64,000 nucleotides of DNA, from the NCBI GenBank assembly GCA_963169325.1, contig CAUJEY010000335.1, positions 49,874 through 113,873 on the forward strand, written 5' to 3'. The notes beneath the pieces are model-generated. The model was not told the origin of the DNA, ran no database searches, and saw only the letters and a list, made by a program, of their open reading frames with translations. A program made the translations under genes and the position numbers. How positions within the stretch are numbered: position 1 is the first letter of the stretch; every line of letters starts with the position of its first letter. The DNA comes from Bacteroidota bacterium. Its GTDB lineage: Bacteria; Bacteroidota; Bacteroidia; Chitinophagales; Saprospiraceae. Shown here piece by piece: positions 23,250-32,470 of the stretch.

Positions 23250-24863
23250 ATGTTCCACTCACTGTCTCTTCGCCGTTTTTTGGCCCCGTTTTTCTTCCTG
23301 GTTTGCTCCATCTCCTTGTCCGCTCAACAGCCATTGCCGGTTGCGGAACTGCGCGGCGTATGGATTGCCACCGTGCTCAATATCGACTGGCCCTCGGCGC
23401 CGGGCCTGCCGCCCGAACGCCAGCAAATGGAGTTCGACAGCCTGTTGGATGTGCTGAAAGCGATGGGTATGAACGCCGTGTTCGTGCAGATCCGCCCGGC
23501 GGGCGATGCGATGTATCCCTCCGCAGTTGTGCCCTGGAGCAAATACCTGACCGGGCAGCAGGGCCTGGCGCCGGAACCCCTGTACGACCCGCTGGAATAT
23601 ATGATCAAAGCCACGCACAGCCGCCGCATGGAGTTTCACGCCTGGATGAACCCCTACCGGGCTTCATTCGACCTCGACACCGCCAGCCTGGCGCCCACGC
23701 ATCCCCTCCGCGCCTTGCCCGATAACCGCAAATCGGAGTGGTTTTTCCGCTACGGTACGCGCTATTATTTCAACCCTGCCAGCGCCCTGGTGCGGCAACA
23801 CCTGATCAACGTCGTCAAAGAAGTGGTGGTACGCTACGATATAGACGGTATCCACTTCGATGATTATTTCTATCCGTACAAAGAGCCGAATCAGGTGCTG
23901 CAGGACTACAACGATTATGCCGCCGACCCGAGAGGAATTGCAACCATTGAAGACTGGCGCCGCGACAATGTCAACCGCCTTATCGAGGGGGTTTCCAAAA
24001 TGATCAAGGGAATTAAACCTTACGTACGTTTTGGCGTGAGCCCCTTCGGCGTTTGGCGCAATGCCGACCAGGACCCGGCCAACGGCTCGCAAACCCGGGC
24101 CGGTATCACCTGTTACGACGATTTGTACGCCGACGTGCTGAAATGGATGCAAAGCGGTTGGATCGACTATGTGGCGCCGCAGATTTACTGGAGTATCGGA
24201 TTCGCGCCGGCCGATTATGAAATTCTGCTCGATTGGTGGAGTAAACACACCTACGGCAAACACCTGTACGCCGGCCATGCCGCCTACAAAATCAACAATT
24301 TCCCCAATGACCCCAACTGGACCAAACCCGACGAGATCAACCGGCAAATCGCCCTCAACCGAAACAACAGCGCCGTACATGGAAGCCTGTTCTTCTCCGC
24401 CAAACCCTTGATGCGCAACCCGCTGGGCGTACAGGATTCGATTATCAACGTCCTGTTCCCTAATCAGGCACGGGTGCCCGGCTTGAGCTGGCTGTCGAAA
24501 GCCCCGCCCGCCACTCCGCAAATTTGCCGGGTCGGCGGCTCGCCAAGCACGGTAAAAATGGCCTGGCATGCCTGCGACATCGGTATCCCGGACGAAAACC
24601 CGTATTATTTTGCCATTTACCGCTTCGACGGACAAACTGTCGGCGATTTCCAAAGCCCGCGCAGCCTGTTGGCGTATACCCCTTTTTATACGGAAAAATG
24701 GATTTTTGAAGACCCCACCGCGGCGGCAGGGGAGTACTACACCTATGTCGTGATTGCCTATAACCGCTACAACGTGGAAAGTTATTCCAGCGACCCGGTG
24801 GTGGTGAAAAAAACGAAAAGCGGCGCAAAAAAGATGAAGAAGTTTTTGGGCTTTTGGTTCTAA
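23250..24863 (+). CDS. GHL10-family glycoside hydrolase, secreted
   Basis: This 537-residue protein has a signal peptide (residues 1-25, FFFLVCSISLSAQQ). The GHL10/DUF187 TIM-barrel core shows RGVWIATVLNIDWPS, MNAVFVQIRPAGDAMYPS, YDIDGIHFDDYFYPY (acidic residues likely catalytic), RFGVSPFGVWRN and DYVAPQIYWSIG. The C-terminal 110 residues look like a fibronectin type III module. It probably cleaves a glycan, perhaps in peptidoglycan or exopolysaccharide, outside the cytoplasm. TACTTTTA at 23224-23231 is a weak promoter match. The stop is followed directly by the heptad hairpin repeat at 24864. Confidence 0.9.
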   Translation: MFHSLSLRRFLAPFFFLVCSISLSAQQPLPVAELRGVWIATVLNIDWPSAPGLPPERQQMEFDSLLDVLKAMGMNAVFVQIRPAGDAMYPSAVVPWSKYLTGQQGLAPEPLYDPLEYMIKATHSRRMEFHAWMNPYRASFDLDTASLAPTHPLRALPDNRKSEWFFRYGTRYYFNPASALVRQHLINVVKEVVVRYDIDGIHFDDYFYPYKEPNQVLQDYNDYAADPRGIATIEDWRRDNVNRLIEGVSKMIKGIKPYVRFGVSPFGVWRNADQDPANGSQTRAGITCYDDLYADVLKWMQSGWIDYVAPQIYWSIGFAPADYEILLDWWSKHTYGKHLYAGHAAYKINNFPNDPNWTKPDEINRQIALNRNNSAVHGSLFFSAKPLMRNPLGVQDSIINVLFPNQARVPGLSWLSKAPPATPQICRVGGSPSTVKMAWHACDIGIPDENPYYFAIYRFDGQTVGDFQSPRSLLAYTPFYTEKWIFEDPTAAAGEYYTYVVIAYNRYNVESYSSDPVVVKKTKSGAKKMKKFLGFWF

Positions 24864-25010
24864 AAAGTTTGAAGTTCGGAGTTTGAAGTTCAAAGTTTGC
24901 GAGGGGCCTCGAACTTCGAACTTCGAACTTCGAACTTCGAACTTCAAACTTCGAACTTCAAACTTCAAACTTCGAACTTCGAACTTCGAACTTCAAACTT
25001 CGAACTTTCA
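24864..25010. repeat. Hairpin of TTCGAAC heptad repeats between convergent genes
   Basis: Arm one (24864-24897, AGTTTGA/AGTTCGG units) pairs with part of a long arm of TTCGAAC/TTCAAAC units (24910-25009). The tip is the palindrome CGAGGGGCCTCG at 24900-24911. The element fills the whole gap between the stops of the GHL10 gene and hemB, and its outer edge includes the hemB TGA. It is likely a bidirectional terminator. Confidence 0.8.
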
Positions 25011-25985
25011 AATCCCGTTCGGAAAACGTTCTGCAAACTCCCGGGCAAAATAAGTCAGGATCACATCGGCTCCGGCCCGGCGAATACTGAGCAGGGTTTC
25101 GGGCATAGCGCGTTCGAAATCGAGCCAGCCGTTGTTGCAGGCGGCGCGCAGCATGGCGCATTCGCCGCTCACGTGGTAGGCGGCAATGGGCAATTGATAG
25201 TTTTCTTTCAACAGGTGGATCACGTCGAGGTAGTGCAGCGCGGGTTTTACCATCAGCATATCGGCGCCTTCGGCGGCATCGAGGTCGGCTTCGAGAAGGG
25301 CTTCTGATTTATTGGCCGGGTTCATTTGATAGGTTTTTTTGTCGCCGCTTTTGGGCGCCGAATCCAGCGCATCGCGGAAAGGACCGTAGAAAGCGCTGGC
25401 ATATTTGGCGGTATAGGCCAGAATCCCCGTTTTTGTAAAGCCCTTTTCGTCGAGTGCCTGGCGGATAAACCCCACCCGGCCGTCCATCATATCCGAAGGG
25501 CCGAGCATGTCGAAACCGGCTTCAGCCTGGGCCAGCGACATTTGGGCGAGGATGGGCAGGGTTTCATCGTTCACAATTTCGCCGTTGCGCACCAGGCCGT
25601 CGTGGCCGTCGCTGCTGTATGGGTCCATGGCTACGTCGCTGATGAGGCAACATTCGGGGAACCGTTTTTTGATCTCGTGCGCCAGGCGCAGGTAAAAATT
25701 CTCCGGCGCGTAGCTGTAAGTGGCCGTTTGATCCTTCAGCGCATCCGATACGGCGGGGAAGACGATAAAATTCCGGAGGCCCAGGTTCATACACTCGTCG
25801 ATTTCACGCAGGAGATTGTCCGGCGAAAACCGGAAAATACCGGGCAGCGATCGGATTTCACTGCGAATATTGGCGCCTTCGAGCACAAACAAGGGAAACA
25901 CCAGGTGCTGAACATTCAAATGGGTTTCGGTGGTAAGGCCGCGAATGGCGGCGGACTGACGGTTGCGGCGTGGGCGGGAAAGCAT
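25008..25985 (-). CDS. hemB: Porphobilinogen synthase
   Basis: HemB, 325 residues, condenses two 5-aminolevulinate molecules in haem synthesis. Diagnostic segments are FPLFVLEGANIRSEI, the metal-site loop DVAMDPYSSDGHDGLV (the DPYxxxGHDG form, without the three-Cys zinc site), AYTAKYASAFYGPFRDA with the first active-site Lys, YQMNPANKSEALLEA and DMLMVKPALHYLD with the Schiff-base Lys. The final codon and TGA abut the heptad repeat at 24864-25010. A possible promoter lies on the minus strand near 26120 (TTG, spacer, TATTCTTTG). Confidence 0.97.
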   Translation of the reverse strand: MLSRPRRNRQSAAIRGLTTETHLNVQHLVFPLFVLEGANIRSEIRSLPGIFRFSPDNLLREIDECMNLGLRNFIVFPAVSDALKDQTATYSYAPENFYLRLAHEIKKRFPECCLISDVAMDPYSSDGHDGLVRNGEIVNDETLPILAQMSLAQAEAGFDMLGPSDMMDGRVGFIRQALDEKGFTKTGILAYTAKYASAFYGPFRDALDSAPKSGDKKTYQMNPANKSEALLEADLDAAEGADMLMVKPALHYLDVIHLLKENYQLPIAAYHVSGECAMLRAACNNGWLDFERAMPETLLSIRRAGADVILTYFAREFAERFPNGI

Positions 25986-26226
25986 GCGGTGGATCGTTTA
26001 AAATGTTTAAAAAAAACAGGGCACTTACCTTAACGGCAGTACCCTGTATAATAAACCCCAAAAAACCAAATGAAAACTGTCTTTATCAGACGCTATAAAA
26101 AAGCGGATATTTGCAAAGAATACGGTATGTTTTTCAACATTTGTGGCACAAAGGTAAAAAGTCTTGAGCGTAGGTTGTACACACTAAGTAACACATTTTT
26201 TAATAGTAAATTAACACAGGAAGGAT

Positions 26227-26553
26227 ATGGAAGGGCCAAAGGCAGCAAGAATATTGTTTTTGAGCGTAATTGTTTTGCTATTGGTTTCGGCTTGTTCGCA
26301 AAAAAAAGAGCGCATCATTCGCGAAAAGGTGGATGAACGGGTTGCCGATTTCCGCAAAAAAGAAACGGTCAAGTGCCGGATGATACTCCTGGTTGACGCC
26401 GAACAAATCGTGGATTCCCTGTTGTTGTATGAAGCGTTGCTGGAAGTGAACGACTCGTTGAAACAATTGCGGCCGTTCAGGCCATTCCCGCCGTCGGCCA
26501 TTCCGCCGATCGATTCTTCTACGGTGAAACCTATTTTTGACAACGGCAAATAA
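26227..26553 (+). CDS. Small lipoprotein of unknown function
   Basis: This 108-residue protein has an N-terminal hydrophobic segment and a lipobox (LLLVSAC, Cys at about residue 23). A charged coiled-coil-like stretch follows (KKERIIREKVDERVADFRKKE), then a Pro-rich tail (FRPFPPSAIPP). It is probably anchored to a membrane and faces the periplasm. It has no recognised family. It lies divergent to hemB and upstream of the nested inverted repeat at 26738-26960. No known neighbour indicates its job. Confidence 0.65.
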   Translation: MEGPKAARILFLSVIVLLLVSACSQKKERIIREKVDERVADFRKKETVKCRMILLVDAEQIVDSLLLYEALLEVNDSLKQLRPFRPFPPSAIPPIDSSTVKPIFDNGK

Positions 26554-26737
26554 CAGACTTGTTGCGACGGGAAAAGATAAGTCTGATATCCGCCGTATTT
26601 TTCCCGAACCGAAGGCAACGCAAGTCGCTTGTCCGGCGTCCGGTGTACTGGCATGAGGTACTTGTTGTTCTGGAAATGTTTGTTGGCAGTAGAGGCGCAT
26701 ATACGATCCTCTTTCCGGTCGCCTTTTGTAGGGAGAG

Positions 26738-26960
26738 GGCCCATCGCCATCAGGTTAAGGCCTCGGAGAGGCCAAACGTTTGTAGAATCAATTGATTGCC
26801 AGATTTGCCGGGCCTCGGAGAGGCCTAACGTTTTTGGTTTCTTGCGATTTTCATTGGATAATTTTACAAATGTTAGGCCTCTCCGAGGCCCAATCGTGGG
26901 TATCTTGGCCGGCTCTACAAACGTTTGGCCTCTCCGAGGCCGTAACCTGATGGCTATGGG
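26738..26960. repeat. Nested inverted repeat overlapping the start of the outer-membrane protein gene
   Basis: Outer arms 26738-26785 and 26914-26960 match with about two mismatches (shared GGCCTCGGAGAGGCCAAACG). Inner arms 26809-26833 and 26867-26891 carry the related GGCCTCGGAGAGGCCTAACG. The outer right arm ends in AACCTGATGGCTATGGG, which contains the likely start codon of the next gene. The same AACCTGATGGCTATG string recurs at about 46215-46230. Confidence 0.75.
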
Positions 26961-29900
26961 GGCAGGGCCCAAGGTGAAGTTTTTCCGAAAAACAACTCGT
27001 TTGGCCTTCGTAATTCCGTGGTTAATCTTATCCGTACCCCTGCTCACCGCGCAGCAGCCTTTTTCCAACCACCGCACCCGTTTAATCGACGCCCGGCAGC
27101 CCCTGCAACAAATCGACTCCCTGACTATCGCTGCGCCGTTGTTAGTTGTTTTTGATTCCACCACGGGCGAAGGGGTGGATTTGGCCTTTTTTTCGCTGGA
27201 AAACAACCTGTTGCGGATTGATACGACGCGATTGTTTGCGATCAAGCCGACTGCCAGTCGGCTTTACGTCAACTACCGCGTGCTGCCCATCGACCTGGCT
27301 GCCCCCATACAACGGCTCGACACCGCCGCCATCCGCCGGGCCACCAGCGACAATGCCATCGAATTCGACTATTCACCTTACGAACCGCCATCCAAACCCT
27401 GGGAATCCTCCGGACTCATATCCAACGGCGCCTATACCCGCGGATTATCGTTCGGCAACAACCAAAACCTGGCCTTCAACTCCAACCTCAATCTCCAGCT
27501 CAGCGGCCGCCTCGGCAATGACCTGGAAATCCAGGCCGCCCTGTCTGACAATTCCATTCCCCTCCAGCCCGACGGCACCACCCGCCAACTCCAGGAATTT
27601 GACCGGATTTTTGTACAAATCAAACGCAAAAACCTCAGCCTCACCGCCGGCGACTACGACCTCACCCGCCCCGCATCCGCCGGATATTTTACCAATTATT
27701 TCAAACGCCTGCAAGGGGCGATGGTGAAGTATGAAGTTCAAGGTTTGAAGTTTGAAGTTCAAAGTTCGAAGTTTGAAGTTCGAGGCCCCGATACCACCCA
27801 TCAAACTTCAAACTTCAAACTTCAAACTCCGAACTCCGAACTTCAAACTTCAAACTTTGAACTTCAAACTCCGAACTCCGAACTTCAAACTTCAAACTTC
27901 AAACTTCAAACTCCTTCTTTGGAACTGCGTGTGGCCGCGGCCGTTTCCCGGGGCAAATTTGCCCGTCAAATCGTGGCCGGACAGGAAGGGAACCAAGGGC
28001 CCTACCGCTTGCTGGGCGCCGAGGGTGAGCGTTTCATCATTGTGCTGGCCGGCACCGAAAAGGTGTATGTCGATGGCCAGTTGCTGCGTCGGGGACTCGA
28101 CGACGATTATATTATCGACTACAACCTGGGCGAAGTGACCTTTACTCCGCGCAGGCTCATATCCAAAGACAGCCGGGTCATTATCGAATTTGAATACGCC
28201 GTCCAAACGTACCTGCGCTCCACCCTGGCCGCCAATGCCGAGTGGCAGCGTAGCAAAAGCCGCTTTTATTTCAATGCCTATTCCGAACAGGACAGCCGCA
28301 ATTCCGGCGGCGCGCAGGACCTGTCGGAAGCAGAGCGCAGCCGCCTGGCCCAGGCCGGCGACGACCTGCAGGGCGCTTATGCTTCCGGTATCGATACGTT
28401 GGACGCCGAGGGCGGTTTCGACCCCAGCCGGGTATTGTACAAATCGGTGGATACCGTGGCCTGCGGCGTGCTCGTGCCGGTGCTGGTGTATTCCGCTAAT
28501 CCGGACAGCGCCCGGTACGCCGCCCGTTTCACCGAAGTACCGGTGGGGCAGGGCAATTACGTACAGGTACAAACCGCGGCAAACGGGCGCGTATTTCGCT
28601 GGGTAGCGCCGGATTCCGTCAGCTGCCAGCCCGGCGGCAATTTTGAGCCGGTGGTGCGATTGATTGCCCCGGAGTCGCGGCAATTGTTTGCCGCAGGCGC
28701 CGAATTTCAGGTATCCAAAGCCACGCTGGTGCAGGCGGAAGTAGCCCTCAGCAACCGCGACCTGAACCGTTTTTCGCCGCTGGGCAACGACGACAACAAC
28801 GGGTTGGGCGGGTTTTTAAGCCTTCGGCAAACGTTATTTCCGGCAGGCGCCGCCAAAGGCTGGAACGTACAGCTCAATGGAACCTATGAATTTGCCGGCA
28901 GGCAGTTTCTGCCACTCAATCCGTACCGGCCCGCCGAATTTATCCGGGACTGGAACATTGGGACGGCGGAAAAACCGGCAACGGAACATTGGGCGCGCGG
29001 CGGATTCAGTTTGCAAAAAACGGGCTGGGGAAGCGCCCGGTACGAATTCGGCGCTTTCCTGCGCGAAAGCCTGTACGACGGCGCCCGCCATTCGGCCCAA
29101 GCCCGGCTCCAGCGCAACGGATTCGACCTGTTGGCGGAAGTCAATTTGTTGGAAACCGGCGGCGTGGCGGAGAACACCCGTTTTTCACGGCCCAAATTCG
29201 ACCTGGGTAAAACGTTTTTTAAAAAAGATAAAAAACCGCTGTTCAAAATCGGGTTTTACGGCGAACGCGAACGCAATGAGCGCCGGGTCGCGGACGCCGA
29301 TACGCTCAACCGCGCCAGTTTCTGGTACGACCTGGGCCGCCTGTACTGGCAAACGCCCGAAAGCCAAACCTGGCAATTGGGCGTAACCTGGATGCACCGC
29401 AACGATTTCGCGCCCCTTGGGCAAATATTTAAACAAAACACGGCGGTAGACGAAGCCAATCTGACCGGCCGCTGGGCTTTCTCCCCCAAAGGGCCGGGTG
29501 GGAGCGGCGGCGGGCAATCGCTCGCCTGGAACCTGTCGTGGCGGCAATTACAGGTGCGCGATCCCGAACTGACCACCCTGGACCCGCAACAAACCTATCT
29601 CGGCCGGGTAGACTACACCCTGAGCGCCTGGAAAAATGCCCTGGCATTCACGACCGGCTACGAACTCGGTTCGGGCCAGAGCCCCAGGGTGGAATTTAGT
29701 TACGTGCGCGTTAACCCCGGAGAAGGCCAATACGCCTGGGTGGATCGCAATCAGGACAGTATCCTCCAGGTGGATGAAATGGAAATAGCGGTTTTTCAGG
29801 ATCAGGCGGAATACATCCGCGTGGCCGTGACCACCACCGACTATGTGCGCACGAATAATGCCACGATCAACCAAAGCCTCCGGCTCGACCCGCGTTTGGT

Positions 29901-30726
29901 ATGGGGGCAATCGAAAAAACGCTGGCCGCGGTTGCTGAGCCGCCTGTCCACACAAAGTAACCTGCAAATTACCCGGCGGGTACTGGCTTCGGCCCGCGAC
30001 GAGCCTGCCTGGAACCCCTTCGACCTGGCCGTAGCCGATACGGCGCTGCTGGCAGTATCAGCCACCGTGCGCAACGCCCTGTACATCAACCGCGCCGATC
30101 CGGCCTGGGACGCCTCCCTGAGCCGGTCCGACAACAACGGCCGCACCGCCCTGACCACGGGTTTTGAAAGTCGCGGGCTGGGGGAGTGGATACTGCACGG
30201 GCGCGCCAACTTCAACCGCCAATGGAGCAGCGAACTGGACCTCATCCGGGGCGATAAAACCAATAACAGTCAGAATTTTAACGCCCGCGACTACGATATC
30301 CTGTACTGGCGGGCCGGTCCGAAACTGAGCTGGCTGCCCAACCGCAGTTTTCGCCTGATCGCTTCCTACGCCTGGCGCGACAGCCGAAACACGCTACCCT
30401 CCGCCGAAACAGCCCGCCAAACCGACTGGAGCGCCGAAATGACCTGGAACCCGCCCGGCAAACCCAACGACGCAGGCTTCCGGGCCGTCACGTCGATCCG
30501 GACCCGGGCCACTTATTCCCAGATCGCTTTTAACGGTTCCAACAACTCCGCCGTGGCTTATGCCATGTTGGACGGTTTGCAGGACGGCCGGAATTTTTTG
30601 TGGAGCCTGAACATCGACCGGCAGCTGTCGCGTTCGGTACAATTGAGCCTGAACTATGAAGGCCGGAAGACCGGGGAGAACCGGATGGTGCATGTGGGAC
30701 GGGCGCAGGTGCGGGCGATTTTTTGA
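26950..30726 (+). CDS. Large outer-membrane beta-barrel protein with repeat-encoded insert
   Basis: This protein has about 1258 residues, starting at ATG 26950 (26956 or GTG 26974 are alternatives). The frame extends further left, but only through repeat sequence, and the signal peptide (KFFRKTTRLAFVIPWLILSV, ending near TAQQ) supports the later start. After a periplasmic N-terminal region comes the Bacteroidota motif SNGAYTRGLSFGNNQNLAF and LQLSGRLGNDLEIQAALSDN, then a long beta-rich region like a barrel ending in aromatic strands. The role is unknown. Residues about 260-323 are encoded by a heptad hairpin repeat (27726-27918) and read as 7-residue repeats (SNFKLQT, PNSELQT), which is foreign to the family pattern. 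Confidence 0.8.
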   Translation: MAMGAGPKVKFFRKTTRLAFVIPWLILSVPLLTAQQPFSNHRTRLIDARQPLQQIDSLTIAAPLLVVFDSTTGEGVDLAFFSLENNLLRIDTTRLFAIKPTASRLYVNYRVLPIDLAAPIQRLDTAAIRRATSDNAIEFDYSPYEPPSKPWESSGLISNGAYTRGLSFGNNQNLAFNSNLNLQLSGRLGNDLEIQAALSDNSIPLQPDGTTRQLQEFDRIFVQIKRKNLSLTAGDYDLTRPASAGYFTNYFKRLQGAMVKYEVQGLKFEVQSSKFEVRGPDTTHQTSNFKLQTPNSELQTSNFELQTPNSELQTSNFKLQTPSLELRVAAAVSRGKFARQIVAGQEGNQGPYRLLGAEGERFIIVLAGTEKVYVDGQLLRRGLDDDYIIDYNLGEVTFTPRRLISKDSRVIIEFEYAVQTYLRSTLAANAEWQRSKSRFYFNAYSEQDSRNSGGAQDLSEAERSRLAQAGDDLQGAYASGIDTLDAEGGFDPSRVLYKSVDTVACGVLVPVLVYSANPDSARYAARFTEVPVGQGNYVQVQTAANGRVFRWVAPDSVSCQPGGNFEPVVRLIAPESRQLFAAGAEFQVSKATLVQAEVALSNRDLNRFSPLGNDDNNGLGGFLSLRQTLFPAGAAKGWNVQLNGTYEFAGRQFLPLNPYRPAEFIRDWNIGTAEKPATEHWARGGFSLQKTGWGSARYEFGAFLRESLYDGARHSAQARLQRNGFDLLAEVNLLETGGVAENTRFSRPKFDLGKTFFKKDKKPLFKIGFYGERERNERRVADADTLNRASFWYDLGRLYWQTPESQTWQLGVTWMHRNDFAPLGQIFKQNTAVDEANLTGRWAFSPKGPGGSGGGQSLAWNLSWRQLQVRDPELTTLDPQQTYLGRVDYTLSAWKNALAFTTGYELGSGQSPRVEFSYVRVNPGEGQYAWVDRNQDSILQVDEMEIAVFQDQAEYIRVAVTTTDYVRTNNATINQSLRLDPRLVWGQSKKRWPRLLSRLSTQSNLQITRRVLASARDEPAWNPFDLAVADTALLAVSATVRNALYINRADPAWDASLSRSDNNGRTALTTGFESRGLGEWILHGRANFNRQWSSELDLIRGDKTNNSQNFNARDYDILYWRAGPKLSWLPNRSFRLIASYAWRDSRNTLPSAETARQTDWSAEMTWNPPGKPNDAGFRAVTSIRTRATYSQIAFNGSNNSAVAYAMLDGLQDGRNFLWSLNIDRQLSRSVQLSLNYEGRKTGENRMVHVGRAQVRAIF
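27726..27918. repeat. Heptad hairpin repeat inside a coding sequence
   Basis: The units AGTTTGA, AGTTCAA and TTCAAAC form a first arm (27726-27782), a tip TTCGAGGCCCC close to the one at 24900, and a longer second arm (27807-27918). It is the same family as 24864-25010 and 37640-37716. The insert keeps the host frame open, because a 7-bp unit repeated three times is 7 codons and the units contain no stop in this phase. Confidence 0.8.
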
Positions 30727-30728
30727 TT

Positions 30729-30889
30729 TAAGTACCTGGACCAAATTAATTGATAAAATCCACTTTGGTCTTTTGCGCCAATACTTCGTTATTTTTTCAG
30801 CCGTAGCGCTGCTATGCCCTCAAAAAATGCCTTGTCTTGACCCAAAATCCCTGCGTTGATTTTATTAATTAATTCGGTCCAGGTACTTA
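30729..30889. repeat. Intergenic inverted repeat
   Basis: The arms 30729-30762 and 30856-30889 (TAAGTACCTGGACC, then AT-rich) match at all but about three positions, with a loop of about 93 bases. The left end starts three bases after the stop of the outer-membrane protein gene. The right end contains the stop codon of the 39-residue ORF on the minus strand. It is possibly MITE-like. Confidence 0.7.
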
Positions 30890-31006
30890 CGCATCATTAA
30901 ACACAAATGCCTCCCGCTTGAAACCCCGCAAACCAAAATAAAGTAAAAAGGCGGTCAGTATAAATAAAATCAAAAAAAAGGCGATAAATACGGAGGCATA
31001 TTTCAT
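30887..31006 (-). CDS. 39-aa single-span membrane protein
   Basis: A short minus-strand frame runs from ATG at 31006 to TAA at 30887. The product starts MKYASVFIAFFLILFILTA, followed by FLLYFGLRGFKREAFVFNDA. This is one hydrophobic helix (residues about 4-26) with a positively charged FGLRGFKRE after it, so a single-span inner-membrane peptide with the C-terminus inside is likely. The frame is GC-balanced at third positions, like real genes here. The function is unknown. It is divergent from the lipoprotein at 31052. Its stop falls in the inverted repeat at 30729-30889. Confidence 0.55.
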   Translation of the reverse strand: MKYASVFIAFFLILFILTAFLLYFGLRGFKREAFVFNDA

Positions 31007-31051
31007 AAAAAATGGAAGCGGTTAAAAGGCAATTACAATAGCAGATAAAGT

Positions 31052-32470
31052 ATGACAGAACAAGTAGCGCAGAAAAGTCTTTTTACAGGGCCCGCTGTAT
31101 TTACAGGGTTAGTTTTTTTTGCCCTGCTTTTATTGCATTGCCAACAGCCGCCACAGCAGCAGACGGTTTCTCCTGTACTACCACAAACCACGCCATCACC
31201 TGGTGAGCCGGAGATTCCACTTGGTCTCCCGGTCCGCGAAATTGCGGGTAACTTTTTTGACCCATGGCGGTATTATGGAGAAGCAGATATTTTTTTTCCT
31301 GATGATGCGGATACTGCGACCATCCTGACCAAACTGTTCCCTGGCCAGTTGATTGAAAATGATTCCGATGACCCGCTCCTACAGACCGGATGGACCTGCC
31401 CTGCCTGCCCCAAAATTCTGCTCGACAACGATTTGCTTTACGATCAACCGGATGAAAAACTGGGTTTCCCCTTTCAGGGTTTTAATTTCACTCAACTGAT
31501 AAGCGACCGGTTGGTAACACCCGATAAACGAGTAATTGCATTTTCTACATCTGAAAGCTCCGATTTATCCGGCCGTTTCTCCGGGGGCGTGTTGGGCATG
31601 GCCATTTTGGAAAAAACAGCCGGCGGCTGGAAGCTTACACGTTTTGCTCCTGCTATAGATTACCAGGGGCGGTACAGTGCAAGCATTCCGCCGGATACCA
31701 TCCTTTCTTCCGGCAACCAATTATTTTTTCCCCTGGCATTTCGGTTTCCCTGTGGCCCACCCAGCACTGATTACTCCCCTTGCTGGACCGATTTCAAATT
31801 GTACGCAACCATGGGTGGGAGCATTAAAAAATTGCTGGAAGTAAAGGATTTCGGCTGTTCCACTGCGAATTCAGTCATTCATTCGCCTGAATGGAGCAGT
31901 TCCTGGTATTTTGAATCATGCTCCGATACCTATTGCCCGTTGAATATTCTGACCGTTGGCCGTATTGAAAAAAATGAAGGGTTTCTGGACATTATCAAAG
32001 ACCTGGCCTTCCCCAAGGCCCTGATCGAAGCGATCCGCACCCGCGATTCATTCGATTTTTTATTAAAACAGACCTACACCTTTCAGTATGATCGATATAT
32101 GCCCAACGCCACATCCGTTGAAATAAATCCACTGGGCAGGCAGGACGATTCGGCTGAATTACTGATCACGGGTGTGTTGGAGTATACCTTGCCGATCGAT
32201 TCCATCTGGAAACCTTATATCGGAGAAGCCTGGTTTGCCACGGGCATCGCGGATACCCTTTCACTGGCCAATATTTGCCGGGCGATGGAATTCAATATTT
32301 GTGTGGACAGGGAAGGCGATGTGGTCCTCTTAAACCCGGTTCGGGCTGCCCGATCTGCCGCTGAATCGGAGGCGATGCAATATGCGCAGTATTCGATACC
32401 GGAAAAGGTGCATTTTGGCCTATCGAAAAAAGACTTCCGGTTTGGGAAGGTGACCATACACCTCGAATAA
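31052..32470 (+). CDS. Putative lipoprotein of unknown function (472 aa)
   Basis: The product has an N-terminal hydrophobic segment ending in LLLLHC, a plausible lipobox with Cys at about residue 30. A Pro/Gln-rich linker follows, then a soluble domain with several Cys residues (GWTCPACPKI, FPCGPPSTDYSPCW, FGCSTANS, ESCSDTYCPLN) that may form disulfides in the periplasm. I recognise no family. The start ATG at 31052 precedes a slightly long charged N-region (MTEQVAQKSLFTG). The gene stands alone between the 39-residue ORF and the SpoIIM gene. Its AT content is a little above that of its neighbours. Confidence 0.7.
   Translation: MTEQVAQKSLFTGPAVFTGLVFFALLLLHCQQPPQQQTVSPVLPQTTPSPGEPEIPLGLPVREIAGNFFDPWRYYGEADIFFPDDADTATILTKLFPGQLIENDSDDPLLQTGWTCPACPKILLDNDLLYDQPDEKLGFPFQGFNFTQLISDRLVTPDKRVIAFSTSESSDLSGRFSGGVLGMAILEKTAGGWKLTRFAPAIDYQGRYSASIPPDTILSSGNQLFFPLAFRFPCGPPSTDYSPCWTDFKLYATMGGSIKKLLEVKDFGCSTANSVIHSPEWSSSWYFESCSDTYCPLNILTVGRIEKNEGFLDIIKDLAFPKALIEAIRTRDSFDFLLKQTYTFQYDRYMPNATSVEINPLGRQDDSAELLITGVLEYTLPIDSIWKPYIGEAWFATGIADTLSLANICRAMEFNICVDREGDVVLLNPVRAARSAAESEAMQYAQYSIPEKVHFGLSKKDFRFGKVTIHLE

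Noticed and set aside
24910..25009. CRISPR-like array
   Set aside because: The repeats are 7-bp imperfect units without spacers, and no cas gene is present.
26629..26949. N-terminal extension of the outer-membrane protein from the 26629 ATG
   Set aside because: It is translated entirely across the nested inverted repeat and precedes a proper signal peptide, so the start at 26950 or later is more likely.
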